Of a DNA stretch of 64,000 bases, positions 44,611-52,343 are shown piece by piece. Within the stretch, counting starts at the first letter, position 1. The number at the start of each line of letters is the position of its first letter. The notes under the pieces were generated by a model. The model made no database searches and was not told the DNA's origin. It saw only the letters and a list, made by a program, of their open reading frames with translations. Source of the DNA: an uncultured Flavobacteriaceae bacterium (GTDB lineage: Bacteria; Bacteroidota; Bacteroidia; Flavobacteriales; Flavobacteriaceae); assembly GCA_934675205.1 (NCBI GenBank), contig CAKUPQ010000002.1:434001-498000 (forward strand). Direction: 5' to 3'. The position numbers and the translations under genes were made by a program.

Positions 44611-44727
44611 TAATCTTTTTCCGTCACGGATTAAAGGATTCTATGGATTTTCAGTATAAATACTACAGAAAAATCCTTTTAATCCCTGACTGCCGTCAGG
44701 CAGGTGTGTAATCTGTGGCTAAAAAAT
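44611..44727. repeat. Palindromic intergenic repeat, copy 2
   Basis: The layout matches 24005-24120: TCACGGATTAAAGG at one end, a CTGACTGCCGTCAGGCAGG hairpin, and ATCTGTGGCTAAAAAA at the other. Positions 44676-44710 are identical to 24069-24103. It fills the gap between the GH3-family gene and the DUF2797 gene; a TATCTTTA near 44734 may be the -7 element of the latter. Confidence 0.8.
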
Positions 44728-44768
44728 AATTATTATCTTTACAAGCCGTAAAAATAATTAAAAATCCT

Positions 44769-45566
44769 ATGTCTTTTGAGTTTGTCCTTACAAAAATGCA
44801 GTCGGAACTTGCAAATCCTGTTCAATATTATTTGGTTTCGGATTCTAATTTCTTAAATATCAATCAATTATTAGATAAAGAAATTGTCTTTGAACATATC
44901 GGTTATCAATGTTTGAACTGTGGTAAGGAAAAGAAAATTTTTCGTCAGGGTTTTTGTTACGAATGCTTCTATAGCTCACCATTGGCAGGGGATTGGATTA
45001 TGAAACCCGAATTAAGCACAGCTCATTTAGGGATTGAAGACCGAGATTTGGACTACGAAAAAAAGGTGCAGTTGCAACCTCACGTAGTGTATTTTTCGCT
45101 TTCGAGCGAACTCAAAGTGGGAGTAACCCGAAAAACCCAAGTTCCGTATCGTTGGATTGACCAAGGAGCAGTTCAGGCACTTTCGATTGTGGAGGTTCCG
45201 AATCGGTATTTGGCAGGAATTACCGAAGTTGCTCTTAAAAATCACTTTTCCGATAAGACGAATTGGAGAAAAATGCTCCAAAACGAAATTCCGAATGTGG
45301 ATTTAATACAAGAAAAAATCAAAGTAGGGGAGTTGTTACCTGATGAGATTCTTCCGTATTATGAAAATGATAAAAGTGAAATTACCAAAATCATATATCC
45401 CGTTTTGCAATATCCCAAAAAAGTAAGTTCGCTAAACCTCGAAGTAAACCCGATTTACAAAGGAAAACTCAAAGGAGTCAAAGGACAATACCTGATTTTT
45501 GAAGACCAAACTGTTTTTAATGTCAGAACGTATGAAGGGTATAAAGTGAGTGTCAGGGTAGAGTAG
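44769..45566 (+). CDS. DUF2797 zinc-ribbon protein
   Basis: A 265-residue cytoplasmic protein. A zinc ribbon is visible: [20 protein letters not shown] then [13 protein letters not shown] (four cysteines, residues 48-75). A DUF2797 core follows with [30 protein letters not shown] and [26 protein letters not shown]-like features have been suggested for this region; the function is unproven. Its last 14 bases overlap the 3' end of the convergent pyrF gene. Confidence 0.88.
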   Translation: MSFEFVLTKMQSELANPVQYYLVSDSNFLNINQLLDKEIVFEHIGYQCLNCGKEKKIFRQGFCYECFYSSPLAGDWIMKPELSTAHLGIEDRDLDYEKKVQLQPHVVYFSLSSELKVGVTRKTQVPYRWIDQGAVQALSIVEVPNRYLAGITEVALKNHFSDKTNWRKMLQNEIPNVDLIQEKIKVGELLPDEILPYYENDKSEITKIIYPVLQYPKKVSSLNLEVNPIYKGKLKGVKGQYLIFEDQTVFNVRTYEGYKVSVRVE

Positions 45567-46374
45567 AAAGTATTTCCTTCATTTCCTGTTGCATTTCCAA
45601 AGCATTTTCTCTTGCTTTTTGGGCAAAATCTTCCTGATTTGAGGCATAAATAATCCCTCTTGACGAATTGATAAGCAATCCTGTGTTTTTGTTCAGTCCG
45701 AATTTGCAGACCTCTTTCAGACTTCCTCCTTGAGCTCCGACTCCGGGAACTAAAAGGAAACTATCAGGAACGATTTTACGGATTTCTTCGAAATATTCTG
45801 GTTTGGTAGCTCCGACTACATACATCAGATTTTCGGAGTTTTTCCACGTTTTAGAAGTTTCTAATACGTTTTCAAAAAGTTGTTTGTTATTGCAACCCAA
45901 CGTCTGAAAATCCTTTGAACCCGAATTGGAAGTGAGGGCCAACAAAATAGTATGTTTGTTTTCAAACTCCAAAAAAGGCTCAACCGAGTCCTGACCCATA
46001 TACGGAGCAACCGTAACCGAATCAAAACCTAAATCCTCAAAAAATGCTTTAGCATACATCGTTGAAGTGTTGCCTATATCTCCACGTTTTGCATCTGCAA
46101 TCGTGAAAATTTCAGGATATTTTTCGTTGATATAGCTAATGGTTTTTTCAAGAGATTTCCAACCTTTTACTCCGTAAGCCTCATAAAAAGCGGTATTCGG
46201 TTTGTAAGCCACACACAAATCATGAGTAGCATCAATAATAGCTTTGTTGAATTCAAAAATCGGGTCTTCCGTTTGCAATAAATGTTGAGGGATTTTATTC
46301 AAATCTACATCAAGACCAATGCATAGGAATGATTTTTTAGAGCGTATTTGTTCGGTTAGTTGTTGTGTTGTCAT
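45553..46374 (-). CDS. pyrF: Orotidine 5'-phosphate decarboxylase
   Basis: A 273-residue decarboxylase that makes UMP from OMP, of the longer PyrF subtype. Motifs: [18 protein letters not shown] near residue 16, [17 protein letters not shown] near residue 51, the catalytic Lys-Asp loop [20 protein letters not shown] near residue 92, and the phosphate-binding VPGVGAQGG near residue 212 with [11 protein letters not shown]. It is preceded by a heptamer repeat tract (46402-46457) in its 5' region. Confidence 0.95.
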   Translation of the reverse strand: MTTQQLTEQIRSKKSFLCIGLDVDLNKIPQHLLQTEDPIFEFNKAIIDATHDLCVAYKPNTAFYEAYGVKGWKSLEKTISYINEKYPEIFTIADAKRGDIGNTSTMYAKAFFEDLGFDSVTVAPYMGQDSVEPFLEFENKHTILLALTSNSGSKDFQTLGCNNKQLFENVLETSKTWKNSENLMYVVGATKPEYFEEIRKIVPDSFLLVPGVGAQGGSLKEVCKFGLNKNTGLLINSSRGIIYASNQEDFAQKARENALEMQQEMKEILSTLP

Positions 46375-46401
46375 TGTTTATTGTTGTTTCAGGTTTGATA
46401 G

Positions 46402-46457
46402 TTAATAGTTAATAGTTAATAGTTAATAGTTAATAGTTAATAGTTAATAGTTAATAG
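46402..46457. repeat. Tandem heptamer repeat (TTAATAG)x8
   Basis: Eight exact TTAATAG units run without interruption, preceded by the partial unit GATAG. The tract is 28 bases upstream of the pyrF start codon on the minus strand, between pyrF and lptC. Confidence 0.9.
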
Positions 46458-46510
46458 TCTGCCTACTAAACACTGAGCACTGCGACTGAAAACTGCGACT
46501 GAAAACTCAA

Positions 46511-47056
46511 CTATTCTTCAAAAACTCCCGAGCCTTTGAAATTTCGGGCTTCTATTTTTGTTAAATCACTTTTAGAATCCAATCCTTCGCAATACCATAC
46601 TCCTCTTGCATCGGTAATTTTACAGCTTTTTTCGGTAAAAATCCATTCTCTTTTTCGGTCATAATAGAGTTGGGAGGTTTCGAGTGTTTCCCCTGAATGA
46701 GAAGTAACTTTTACGTTTCCTTGCAAATCAATGATTTCAGATTTTCCGAAGTTAATAGCATAATCAGAAACGATAAAACTCGGTTTTGCATTAGGGTCAA
46801 ATATAGTTAGGTCTATTCCTTTTGGGAATTCCGTAAAGGGAAATTCCAAATCGGTATAATCATAAACCAACGGACTTTTCAAAATGTGTTTTATCCGTGC
46901 GGAGTCAGTATGTTTCAGTACAAAATTTTCAGCTTCAGAAGTAGGTGCAAATTCTACTCGGGACGATTTTTGAACTTGCTTTAAATCTCTGTCACATGAC
47001 AAGAGCATTAAGGCAAATCCGAACAATAATATCCGACCTAGTAGTTTGTGATTCAT
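46511..47056 (-). CDS. lptC: LptC-like LPS export protein
   Basis: A 181-residue protein: the N-terminal LLFGFALMLLSCDRDLKQV acts as a lipobox-type or single-pass anchor, followed by a jellyroll with LVYDYTDLEFPFTEFPKGID, DYAINFGKSEIIDLQGNVKV and LETSQLYYDRKREWIFTEKS, the LptC pattern. It bridges LPS between the inner-membrane LptBFG and periplasmic LptA. It is the last gene of the operon coaX / OMP / TPR / lptC; its ATG shares one base with the TPR gene's stop codon (TAATG), implying translational coupling. Confidence 0.88.
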   Translation of the reverse strand: MNHKLLGRILLFGFALMLLSCDRDLKQVQKSSRVEFAPTSEAENFVLKHTDSARIKHILKSPLVYDYTDLEFPFTEFPKGIDLTIFDPNAKPSFIVSDYAINFGKSEIIDLQGNVKVTSHSGETLETSQLYYDRKREWIFTEKSCKITDARGVWYCEGLDSKSDLTKIEARNFKGSGVFEE

Positions 47057-48387
47057 TATTTAATCGTAACGCTTTTGTTTATCCAACAACCGAAAGAAAC
47101 AGTTTTTCCTTTCATTTTAGCTTTTTTGATTTCTGCATTTGTTGGAGCTTTTTCTAAATATCCGTCAATGATTTGTTGAGCTGATGTTTTGTATTTAGCA
47201 TTCACCGTTACTATTCTTTTAATGTTTTCGGCTGCTAATAAGTTTAAGGATTTTTGTTCAAATTCGTTTTTAGTACAATCATTTGCATCAGCATAAAGTT
47301 GCGAAAGCGTAATATAAGCCTCAAACATTTCCGGATTGTTTTCTATGGCTTTTTCCAAATTATTTTTTGCCTGTGCTTTGTCTGTTCCTTTTTGTAAATC
47401 GGCAATTCTGTAATACAATTTTGCCTTTTCGGATTTGTTTGTTTCTAATTTAGCACTTTCGTTAAAATAGGTTTGGGCTTTTTTGTAATCTCTTTGCTGT
47501 TGAGCAATATTTCCTAAATAATAAGCCGATTTTGAAGTTTTTCTCAACTCATAATATCTTTGAGCCATTTTTGTGAAAAACTCGTTATTCGAAGCACATT
47601 TATAAGCGTCTAACCTCGAAAGAGCATTCTCTAACCAAAACATATCAGTATTATTTTTCTGAAATTCTTCTTTATAAAGTCTGTTCCAAGCCTCACAGTT
47701 AAGATTAGCTGTTTTGAGTCCGGACGAAATATTTCTTGAAGCAATTTTAAGAGAGGCAATATCAGTTTTTGTATGTCTGATTTCCCTTTCGTCTTTTAAA
47801 GTAGCCTTTTTTCGTTCTAATTCATTGATTTTTGCAGTTATACTCATACTCAAATCATCTGTTTTTTTGATGTATTCAAATGATTTGTTCTCTTGTTTTA
47901 GCACAAGGTCAGTATAAATAAGCAATGCTTCAGCCGAAAAAACCTGTTTGTCTTTATTGTAAAATTCGTCAAAGGATTTAAAAGCCTGTGCGGAAGAAAA
48001 AATATTATTATTGTAGGAGAAAACTAATTTTTTCAATGTGTTTTCTTTGGCTGTTTCAGGGAAGTATTGTCCGTATTTGTCGTATAATTCCGTTAGGTGC
48101 TGTGTCCATTTTTGTTGATTTCCCCCACGATTCATCGGTTTGATGATTTGCAAAAGCATATCTTCTGCAAAAACATAAATGTTTTTGTTGTATGAAGGAC
48201 ATTCTTTTGATGTATGCTGAATCAGATTTAAGGTCTTTTCTCGTCCTTCTTCCGTAAGGAATGATTTTTCGTTAAATTCTTCTCTGTAATAATTTTCAAA
48301 ATCGCTGAACAATTTTTCGCAATCGGGTTTACTTTGAGCAAAACCGCTCAAAATTCCGAACAATGTTATTATAAATGACTTTTTCAT
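47056..48387 (-). CDS. Exported tetratricopeptide repeat protein
   Basis: A 443-residue protein with a signal peptide (MKKSFIITLFGILSGFAQS), a helical N-terminal half and TPR-like repeats in the C-terminal half: AYYLGNIAQQQRDYKKAQTY then FNESAKLETNKSEKAKLYYR, and NNPEMFEAYITLSQLYADAN. The end carries KTVSFGCWINKSV. It probably acts in the periplasm or at the outer membrane. Its stop codon overlaps the lptC ATG, so it may act with envelope assembly (inference). No proven function is known to me. Confidence 0.8.
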   Translation of the reverse strand: MKKSFIITLFGILSGFAQSKPDCEKLFSDFENYYREEFNEKSFLTEEGREKTLNLIQHTSKECPSYNKNIYVFAEDMLLQIIKPMNRGGNQQKWTQHLTELYDKYGQYFPETAKENTLKKLVFSYNNNIFSSAQAFKSFDEFYNKDKQVFSAEALLIYTDLVLKQENKSFEYIKKTDDLSMSITAKINELERKKATLKDEREIRHTKTDIASLKIASRNISSGLKTANLNCEAWNRLYKEEFQKNNTDMFWLENALSRLDAYKCASNNEFFTKMAQRYYELRKTSKSAYYLGNIAQQQRDYKKAQTYFNESAKLETNKSEKAKLYYRIADLQKGTDKAQAKNNLEKAIENNPEMFEAYITLSQLYADANDCTKNEFEQKSLNLLAAENIKRIVTVNAKYKTSAQQIIDGYLEKAPTNAEIKKAKMKGKTVSFGCWINKSVTIK

Positions 48388-48430
48388 AATTTTTTATTTT
48401 AATACAGAACGAATTTACAAAAAAAATATT

Positions 48431-49678
48431 TTAATCATACAGAAACTTACGGAACCAACGGTCAGTAATGGTAAGTCCTATGTTGATGTTAAAATAATTT
48501 TCCTGCACCAATCCTGCTGATTTTGTTCCTCTTTGTCCGTATTCAAAAGCAAAGGTCAAATCAGAAAATCCGCTTCCGATAGGAAGTCCCAATCCTGCTG
48601 AAACTCCCATATCGTTTATAGTTTGGTTATTCACAACCAAGCCTGTATTTTCGTATCTGAAACCTACACGATAAGTAACTCTGTTGAAATAATTAGTAAA
48701 CGAATTGTGCTTCGGAATATAATAACCTCCCAAACTTAAACGGGTGGCATTTTTGTTGTCTAATGTAGCTCCTCCTCCCGAAAGTGGTGTGCTGAAAGGA
48801 CTTTTTTCGATATGTGCAAATTCTGCTCCTACAAACCATTTTCTTAATACTCCGATTCCTGCACCAAGCGAAACTTTGCTTGGCATTGTGTAGCTTTCTT
48901 TTTCTTCGGAAAATTCGATATAATCATCATACGAAGACCCGCTACTGGTCATCATCAAAGTTCCAGCATTTTTGTTTCGGGTAATATCCATAGTATAAGA
49001 CGGGCTGTAAGTAGCACTTGTATATATGTCGTATTTTTCCTTGATTTTAGTGCGATACATCAAACCTAAATTAAAGTTGAATCCACTCAAACCCAAATTA
49101 TTTCTCACTCGGGTAGAATACAAAGTAGAAGCTAAATAAATATCGTTAGTAGTTTCGATCGTTCCGAAGTTGTAATTCGCATCAAAACCAACACTCAATT
49201 TTGGCGTAATCTGATAAGCTCCTCCCAGAAAAACGCGATTACTTCCTCCTTCTCCTTCAGAACGGTTTATGGTGGTGTTATCCTCGGAAGTAGTCTGAAT
49301 TCTGTACCCTACGGCAGTTTGAGGATTAAGCCCTAAAACGGCTCCGAATTTTCCCATAGGAATTCCGATTGCCAGGTAATCCAAAGATGTTCTTTGAGAA
49401 GTAGCACTTTCTTGGTCAGAAGACATTTTGTTGAATGTTGTTCCTCCGCTTATACTAATGGCTGTGAGCTTTAGAGTGCTGTACGAAGCAGGATTCAATA
49501 AATTGATATGTGTACTGTCGGGTAAAATTCCGAGTCCTCCCATTGCTCTTTGCTCGGGACTTCCTTTGAGTTTGGTTTCCCCGATTCCGAAATATGAATA
49601 AGGTGAAGATGTGCTTTGTTGAGCGAATGAAAATACCGAGTATAATACTACGATGCTTGTGGTTATTTTCTTAATCAT
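48431..49678 (-). CDS. Outer-membrane beta-barrel protein in coaX operon
   Basis: A 415-residue protein with signal peptide MIKKITTSIVVLYSVFSFAQ followed by SSPYSYFGIGETKLKGSPEQ and RAMGGLGI, a start that recurs in flavobacterial PorV/FadL-like barrels. The rest alternates hydrophobic and polar strands (VGYRIQTTSEDNTTINRSEG; VSAGLGLPIGSGFSDLTFAF). It ends WFRKFLYD. Its 5' end overlaps the 3' end of coaX by eight bases. Its role is unknown; co-conservation with lptC would suggest envelope biogenesis. Confidence 0.78.
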   Translation of the reverse strand: MIKKITTSIVVLYSVFSFAQQSTSSPYSYFGIGETKLKGSPEQRAMGGLGILPDSTHINLLNPASYSTLKLTAISISGGTTFNKMSSDQESATSQRTSLDYLAIGIPMGKFGAVLGLNPQTAVGYRIQTTSEDNTTINRSEGEGGSNRVFLGGAYQITPKLSVGFDANYNFGTIETTNDIYLASTLYSTRVRNNLGLSGFNFNLGLMYRTKIKEKYDIYTSATYSPSYTMDITRNKNAGTLMMTSSGSSYDDYIEFSEEKESYTMPSKVSLGAGIGVLRKWFVGAEFAHIEKSPFSTPLSGGGATLDNKNATRLSLGGYYIPKHNSFTNYFNRVTYRVGFRYENTGLVVNNQTINDMGVSAGLGLPIGSGFSDLTFAFEYGQRGTKSAGLVQENYFNINIGLTITDRWFRKFLYD

Positions 49679-50402
49679 TGTTTTGATATTGGTATAAATC
49701 GTTCAAACTTTCCAATAGGAAATTTCGATTGGCAAATATGGTGCTTTTTAATCGTTTAGCCAAAAAATCCGTGTCCCCTCCCGTTAAAATTATGATAAAG
49801 TTGTCATATTTATTTCTTAACTCACTGATAAAGCCCTCGATTTCAAATAGAACGCCATTTACAACTCCCGAATGAATCGACTCGGAAGTGGTCTGTCCGA
49901 TGAAAAAATCTTCTTCACTTTTTTCCAATAACGGAAGTTTAGCCGTATAATTATTCAGTGCTTTGTACCGCAAATCTATCCCTGCCGAAATTGCTCCTCC
50001 GAAATAGTGGTTGTTTTCATCTATAAAGTCATACGTAATGGCTGTTCCTGCATCAATAATCAATTTGTTTTGATTCGGATATTTCAATGATGCTCCGCTT
50101 GCCAAAATCATTCGGTCGATTCCTAAAGTTTGTGGAGTTTTGTATTTATTACTAAAAGGAAATTTAGAATTATGACTCACAAAGTGAATTTTGATGCTTT
50201 TTTTGACCCAAGAAAAATCATTTTCAGACAATTTTCCGACCGATGAAACCATAAAATCTGAAATTTTTGGGTAATCGGACAAAATTTTTTCAATTTCTTT
50301 TCGGATAGAACTATGTTCTACAACATACAATTCTAAAAGCGTATCTTCTTTAAAGACAGCACATTTAATTCGTGTATTTCCGACATCAATGGCTAAAAGC
50401 AT
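49671..50402 (-). CDS. coaX: Type III pantothenate kinase
   Basis: A 243-residue kinase that starts CoA synthesis. Acetate-kinase-fold motifs: MLLAIDVGNTRIKCAVFKED (phosphate 1) at the N-terminus, PQTLGIDRMILASGASLKYP near residue 90, LIIDAGTAITYDFIDENN near residue 114, YFGGAISAGIDLRYKALNNY, and IILTGGDTDFLAKRL near residue 204. It is the first gene of the operon with the outer-membrane protein, TPR protein and lptC. Confidence 0.94.
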   Translation of the reverse strand: MLLAIDVGNTRIKCAVFKEDTLLELYVVEHSSIRKEIEKILSDYPKISDFMVSSVGKLSENDFSWVKKSIKIHFVSHNSKFPFSNKYKTPQTLGIDRMILASGASLKYPNQNKLIIDAGTAITYDFIDENNHYFGGAISAGIDLRYKALNNYTAKLPLLEKSEEDFFIGQTTSESIHSGVVNGVLFEIEGFISELRNKYDNFIIILTGGDTDFLAKRLKSTIFANRNFLLESLNDLYQYQNND

Positions 50403-50455
50403 TTTCGTTTGTTTTGGAAAGCAAAGGTAAGAATAGATTTTTTTAAAATTTTATT

Positions 50456-50485
50456 TTGGATAAATTAAAATTCGTTCTATATTTG
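50456..50485 (+). promoter_or_regulatory. Promoter of tRNA-Phe
   Basis: TTG at 50456-50458 and TATATTTG at 50478-50485 with a 19-base spacer fit the Bacteroidota consensus. The same -7 and initial CACTCGC sequence precede tRNA-Thr at 63164. Confidence 0.65.
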
Positions 50486-50503
50486 CACTCGCTAAACAGC
50501 AAA

Positions 50504-50576
50504 GGTACCTTAGCTCAGTTGGTAGAGCAATGGACTGAAAATCCATGTGTCCCTGGTTCGATTCCTGGAGGTACCA
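50504..50576 (+). tRNA. tRNA-Phe (anticodon GAA), integration target
   Basis: A 73-nt cloverleaf: acceptor GGTACCT/AGGTACC, D-arm GCTC/GAGC, anticodon loop CTGAAAA giving GAA, T-loop TTCGATT, discriminator A. CCA is not encoded. Its last 12 bases and the six that follow are repeated at 58303-58320, marking it as the attachment site of the 7.7-kb element downstream. The gene remains intact. Confidence 0.95.
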
Positions 50577-50582
50577 CTTAAA
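50565..50582. other. attL core (in tRNA-Phe 3' end)
   Basis: CTGGAGGTACCACTTAAA, the tRNA-side copy of the 18-bp core repeat. The partner copy is at 58303-58320 and differs at one base. Confidence 0.85.
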
Positions 50583-50583
50583 T

Positions 50584-50623
50584 AAACCCTAAACCCTTCA
50601 ATATTAAGAGTTTAGGGTTTTTT
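50584..50623. terminator. Terminator just inside attL
   Basis: CCCTAAAC (50587-50594) pairs with GTTTAGGG (50610-50617), then a T run. It ends tRNA-Phe transcription and may also stop the element's minus-strand operon from reading into coaX. Confidence 0.7.
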
Positions 50624-50636
50624 ATTTGCTGTTTTT

Positions 50637-50652
50637 GTACGATTTCTGTACG
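50637..50652. repeat. Integrase arm-site candidate, left
   Basis: GTACGATTTCTGTACG, identical to 58157-58172 near the other end of the element. It contains GTACG twice. Confidence 0.6.
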
Positions 50653-50714
50653 GTAGGGAGGTTTTAGTCTAATTCCATAAAACAACAAAGAGGGTATAAA
50701 ACCCTCATTTGTCT

Positions 50715-50733
50715 GTTCAATTCAATACAGTAC
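50715..50733. repeat. Element motif GTTCAATTCAATACAGTAC, copy a
   Basis: The reverse complement matches TACTGTATyrAATTGAAC found at 56212-56229 and 58118-58136. Together with the latter it forms inward-pointing copies near the two ends of the element. Confidence 0.6.
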
Positions 50734-50766
50734 TTTCGTCTGCATCAGATACAAAGATAATAATTT

Positions 50767-51012
50767 TTATTCTTCCTCAAAAGGATTAGGCAGCTCTCCC
50801 CAAAAAAGAGGAACTGACATTCTTTGTTCGATACGTTCTCTAAACTTGTCTATTTCTGTAATAAGTTCGTTTTTATCTTTGTTGTGTGGCAACCAAATAA
50901 ATCCGTGTCCGATATATTTCTGAACAATCTCCAAATAAGTATCAAAAGGCAATTCTGTTTGTTTTATGAACAAAATTAAGTCCTCAACTTTTTTAATTAT
51001 GATTCTATTCAT
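50767..51012 (-). CDS. Small protein of unknown function (element, last gene)
   Basis: An 81-residue soluble protein starting MNRIIIKKVEDLILFIKQTE and ending PLFWGELPNPFEEE, with a central IGHGFIWLPHNKDKNELITE. I do not recognise it. It starts 17 bases after the stop codon of the small-terminase-like gene on the same strand, so it belongs to the same transcript. It is the gene closest to attL. Confidence 0.6.
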   Translation of the reverse strand: MNRIIIKKVEDLILFIKQTELPFDTYLEIVQKYIGHGFIWLPHNKDKNELITEIDKFRERIEQRMSVPLFWGELPNPFEEE

Positions 51013-51029
51013 TTTTCTTATTGCTAAAT

Positions 51030-51338
51030 TTAATCTCCATTCTTTATAACCATTCCTGTAATTGGTTCAATTACCAAGACGTTGTTGTTATTATTCTCAT
51101 TTTTAACTTCTGACTGCTTCGGAACTACATAAGGCAAAAGTTTTGCAATAAAATCCAAACGCTCCTTTGGTTCTAAACTTTCCAAATGTTCCTGCACGTT
51201 TTCAAGCTCTGCATCAATAATCGTTTTGATTGCATCTTTAAGCTCGGTTGTCGTTCGGTTCAAACTTCCCTTTGGTCGCCCTTTCGGATTCAGTACAATT
51301 CCTTTTTTGATTGTACCGTCTTTATTTCGCTTTTCCAT
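51030..51338 (-). CDS. DUF5681-like / small terminase subunit-like protein (element)
   Basis: A 102-residue protein with the N-terminal phrase GIVLNPKGRPKGSLNRTTTE, then helices LKDAIKTIIDAELENVQEHL and LEPKERLDFIAKLLPYVVPK. The NPxGRPKGSxNRTT start followed by a helical EPKERL..LLPYVVPK segment is what I recall from Bacteroidota phage proteins annotated as small terminase subunits or DUF5681 proteins. The tail is Asn-rich (NENNNNNVLVIEP). If it is a terminase subunit, it would support redirecting helper-phage packaging; this is uncertain. Confidence 0.55.
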   Translation of the reverse strand: MEKRNKDGTIKKGIVLNPKGRPKGSLNRTTTELKDAIKTIIDAELENVQEHLESLEPKERLDFIAKLLPYVVPKQSEVKNENNNNNVLVIEPITGMVIKNGD

Positions 51339-51353
51339 TTCTTTACTATTTTT

Positions 51354-51527
51354 TTATTGGTTAAACTTTATTTCGTGTTTTTTTACTTTCACATTCAATT
51401 TACGAAAATTCAAAACCTTTTTATCCTCAAAAAGAGTATTGATAAGGTTGTTCAAATTTCTTTTGATTCCGTTTACTTCTCTACGGAGGTTCTTTACTTT
51501 TTTTTCTGTGTTTTTAACATTTTTCAT
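51354..51527 (-). CDS. Tiny basic protein (element)
   Basis: A 57-residue, lysine/asparagine-rich protein beginning MKNVKNTEKKVKNLRREVNG, then IKRNLNNLINTLFEDKKVLN, and ending EIKFNQ. The N-terminal 35 residues look like a short coiled coil. No family is recognised. It begins 12 bases after the previous tiny gene's stop codon and is followed after 15 bases by the terminase-like gene, so it fits an ordered string of small cotranscribed genes. Confidence 0.5.
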   Translation of the reverse strand: MKNVKNTEKKVKNLRREVNGIKRNLNNLINTLFEDKKVLNFRKLNVKVKKHEIKFNQ

Positions 51528-51538
51528 ATCTGCTTCTT

Positions 51539-51709
51539 TTAATTATAAATACTTTTAATATCCTGCATCTGCTCTAAAGAAACTAAACGCTCGTTCATTT
51601 CTATTATAGTTTCTAAAGATTCATTCAGAACATTCATCATTATTTTAAGTAAAGCGACTGTTTCTTTCAGTCGCTTTATTTCTTTATTTAATTGCTCTCG
51701 GTCTTTCAT
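51539..51709 (-). CDS. Tiny coiled-coil protein, start overlaps upstream stop (element)
   Basis: A 56-residue protein: MKDREQLNKEIKRLKETVAL, LKIMMNVLNESLETIIEMNE, RLVSLEQMQDIKSIYN. A continuous heptad pattern suggests a coiled coil. Its ATG overlaps the stop codon of the 197-residue gene as ATGA (51706-51709), a strong sign of translational coupling. The DNA contains a 10-bp perfect hairpin (51651-51660 with 51668-51677) inside the coding region. Confidence 0.6.
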   Translation of the reverse strand: MKDREQLNKEIKRLKETVALLKIMMNVLNESLETIIEMNERLVSLEQMQDIKSIYN

Positions 51710-52299
51710 CTTCTAAACTTTAAACTTCTTCCGATAAACTCCTTATTCACAAAAAACATAGGTTTTGCATTGTGTTGGTTCGCATCGTCAATTATATCAA
51801 TAGACTGTCTGATATTACTATAATTTCCCGATATAAACGCTTTTTCGTCTAATTCATTTAACACATCAGCAAGTTTTTGAGCCAGTTTCATTGCTTCCTT
51901 TTGTCTTTCAGTTTCCAAATAGTAGGTGTGCCTTTCGATTAACGGCTGTTTCTCTGATAAGACAATTTCGTTACCTTTAATCTCAAAGGCTAAAGATTTC
52001 CATTTGACTGAATTTGATTTTAGAAAACTGTACAATCGTTCGGGATTAACTCCTAAAGCCTGTAAGTTAAAATCGTCATCTGCATTTGGAAACTGATACT
52101 TTTTCCGAAGTTCGTTTTGTACGAATGTTCTTCCGTTTTCTGCGATTTCCATTTTTTGCTTTCCTGATAGTTTAGCATTTAATAAACTTTCAGCTTCTCT
52201 GATTGCTTGGTTCAGCAAATCAAATCCTGTTTCGATTACTTTTTTCTCGTTTGTTATTGCTTTCTCATCTGCAAATAACACTTCTTTTGTTTTATTCAT
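51706..52299 (-). CDS. Unknown 197-residue protein (element)
   Basis: A soluble, charged protein. The N-terminal half is helical (KKVIETGFDLLNQAIREAES; AKLSGKQKMEIAENGRTFVQ), followed by FNLQALGVNPERLYSFLKSN and VKWKSLAFEIKGNEIVLSEK. The C-terminal part EAMKLAQKLADVLNELDEKA is helical again, and the end is KEFIGRSLKFRR. I do not recognise a family. Position after the primase suggests a replication- or packaging-related accessory role, which is only inference. Confidence 0.65.
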   Translation of the reverse strand: MNKTKEVLFADEKAITNEKKVIETGFDLLNQAIREAESLLNAKLSGKQKMEIAENGRTFVQNELRKKYQFPNADDDFNLQALGVNPERLYSFLKSNSVKWKSLAFEIKGNEIVLSEKQPLIERHTYYLETERQKEAMKLAQKLADVLNELDEKAFISGNYSNIRQSIDIIDDANQHNAKPMFFVNKEFIGRSLKFRR

Positions 52300-52343
52300 T
52301 TTATTTAAAATTTATGCCCTTTCAGGCGGTTAATACTCTTTTA

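Noticed and set aside
46402..46457. Possible CRISPR-like array
   Set aside because: The units are 7-base tandem repeats with no spacers, so it is a simple sequence tract.
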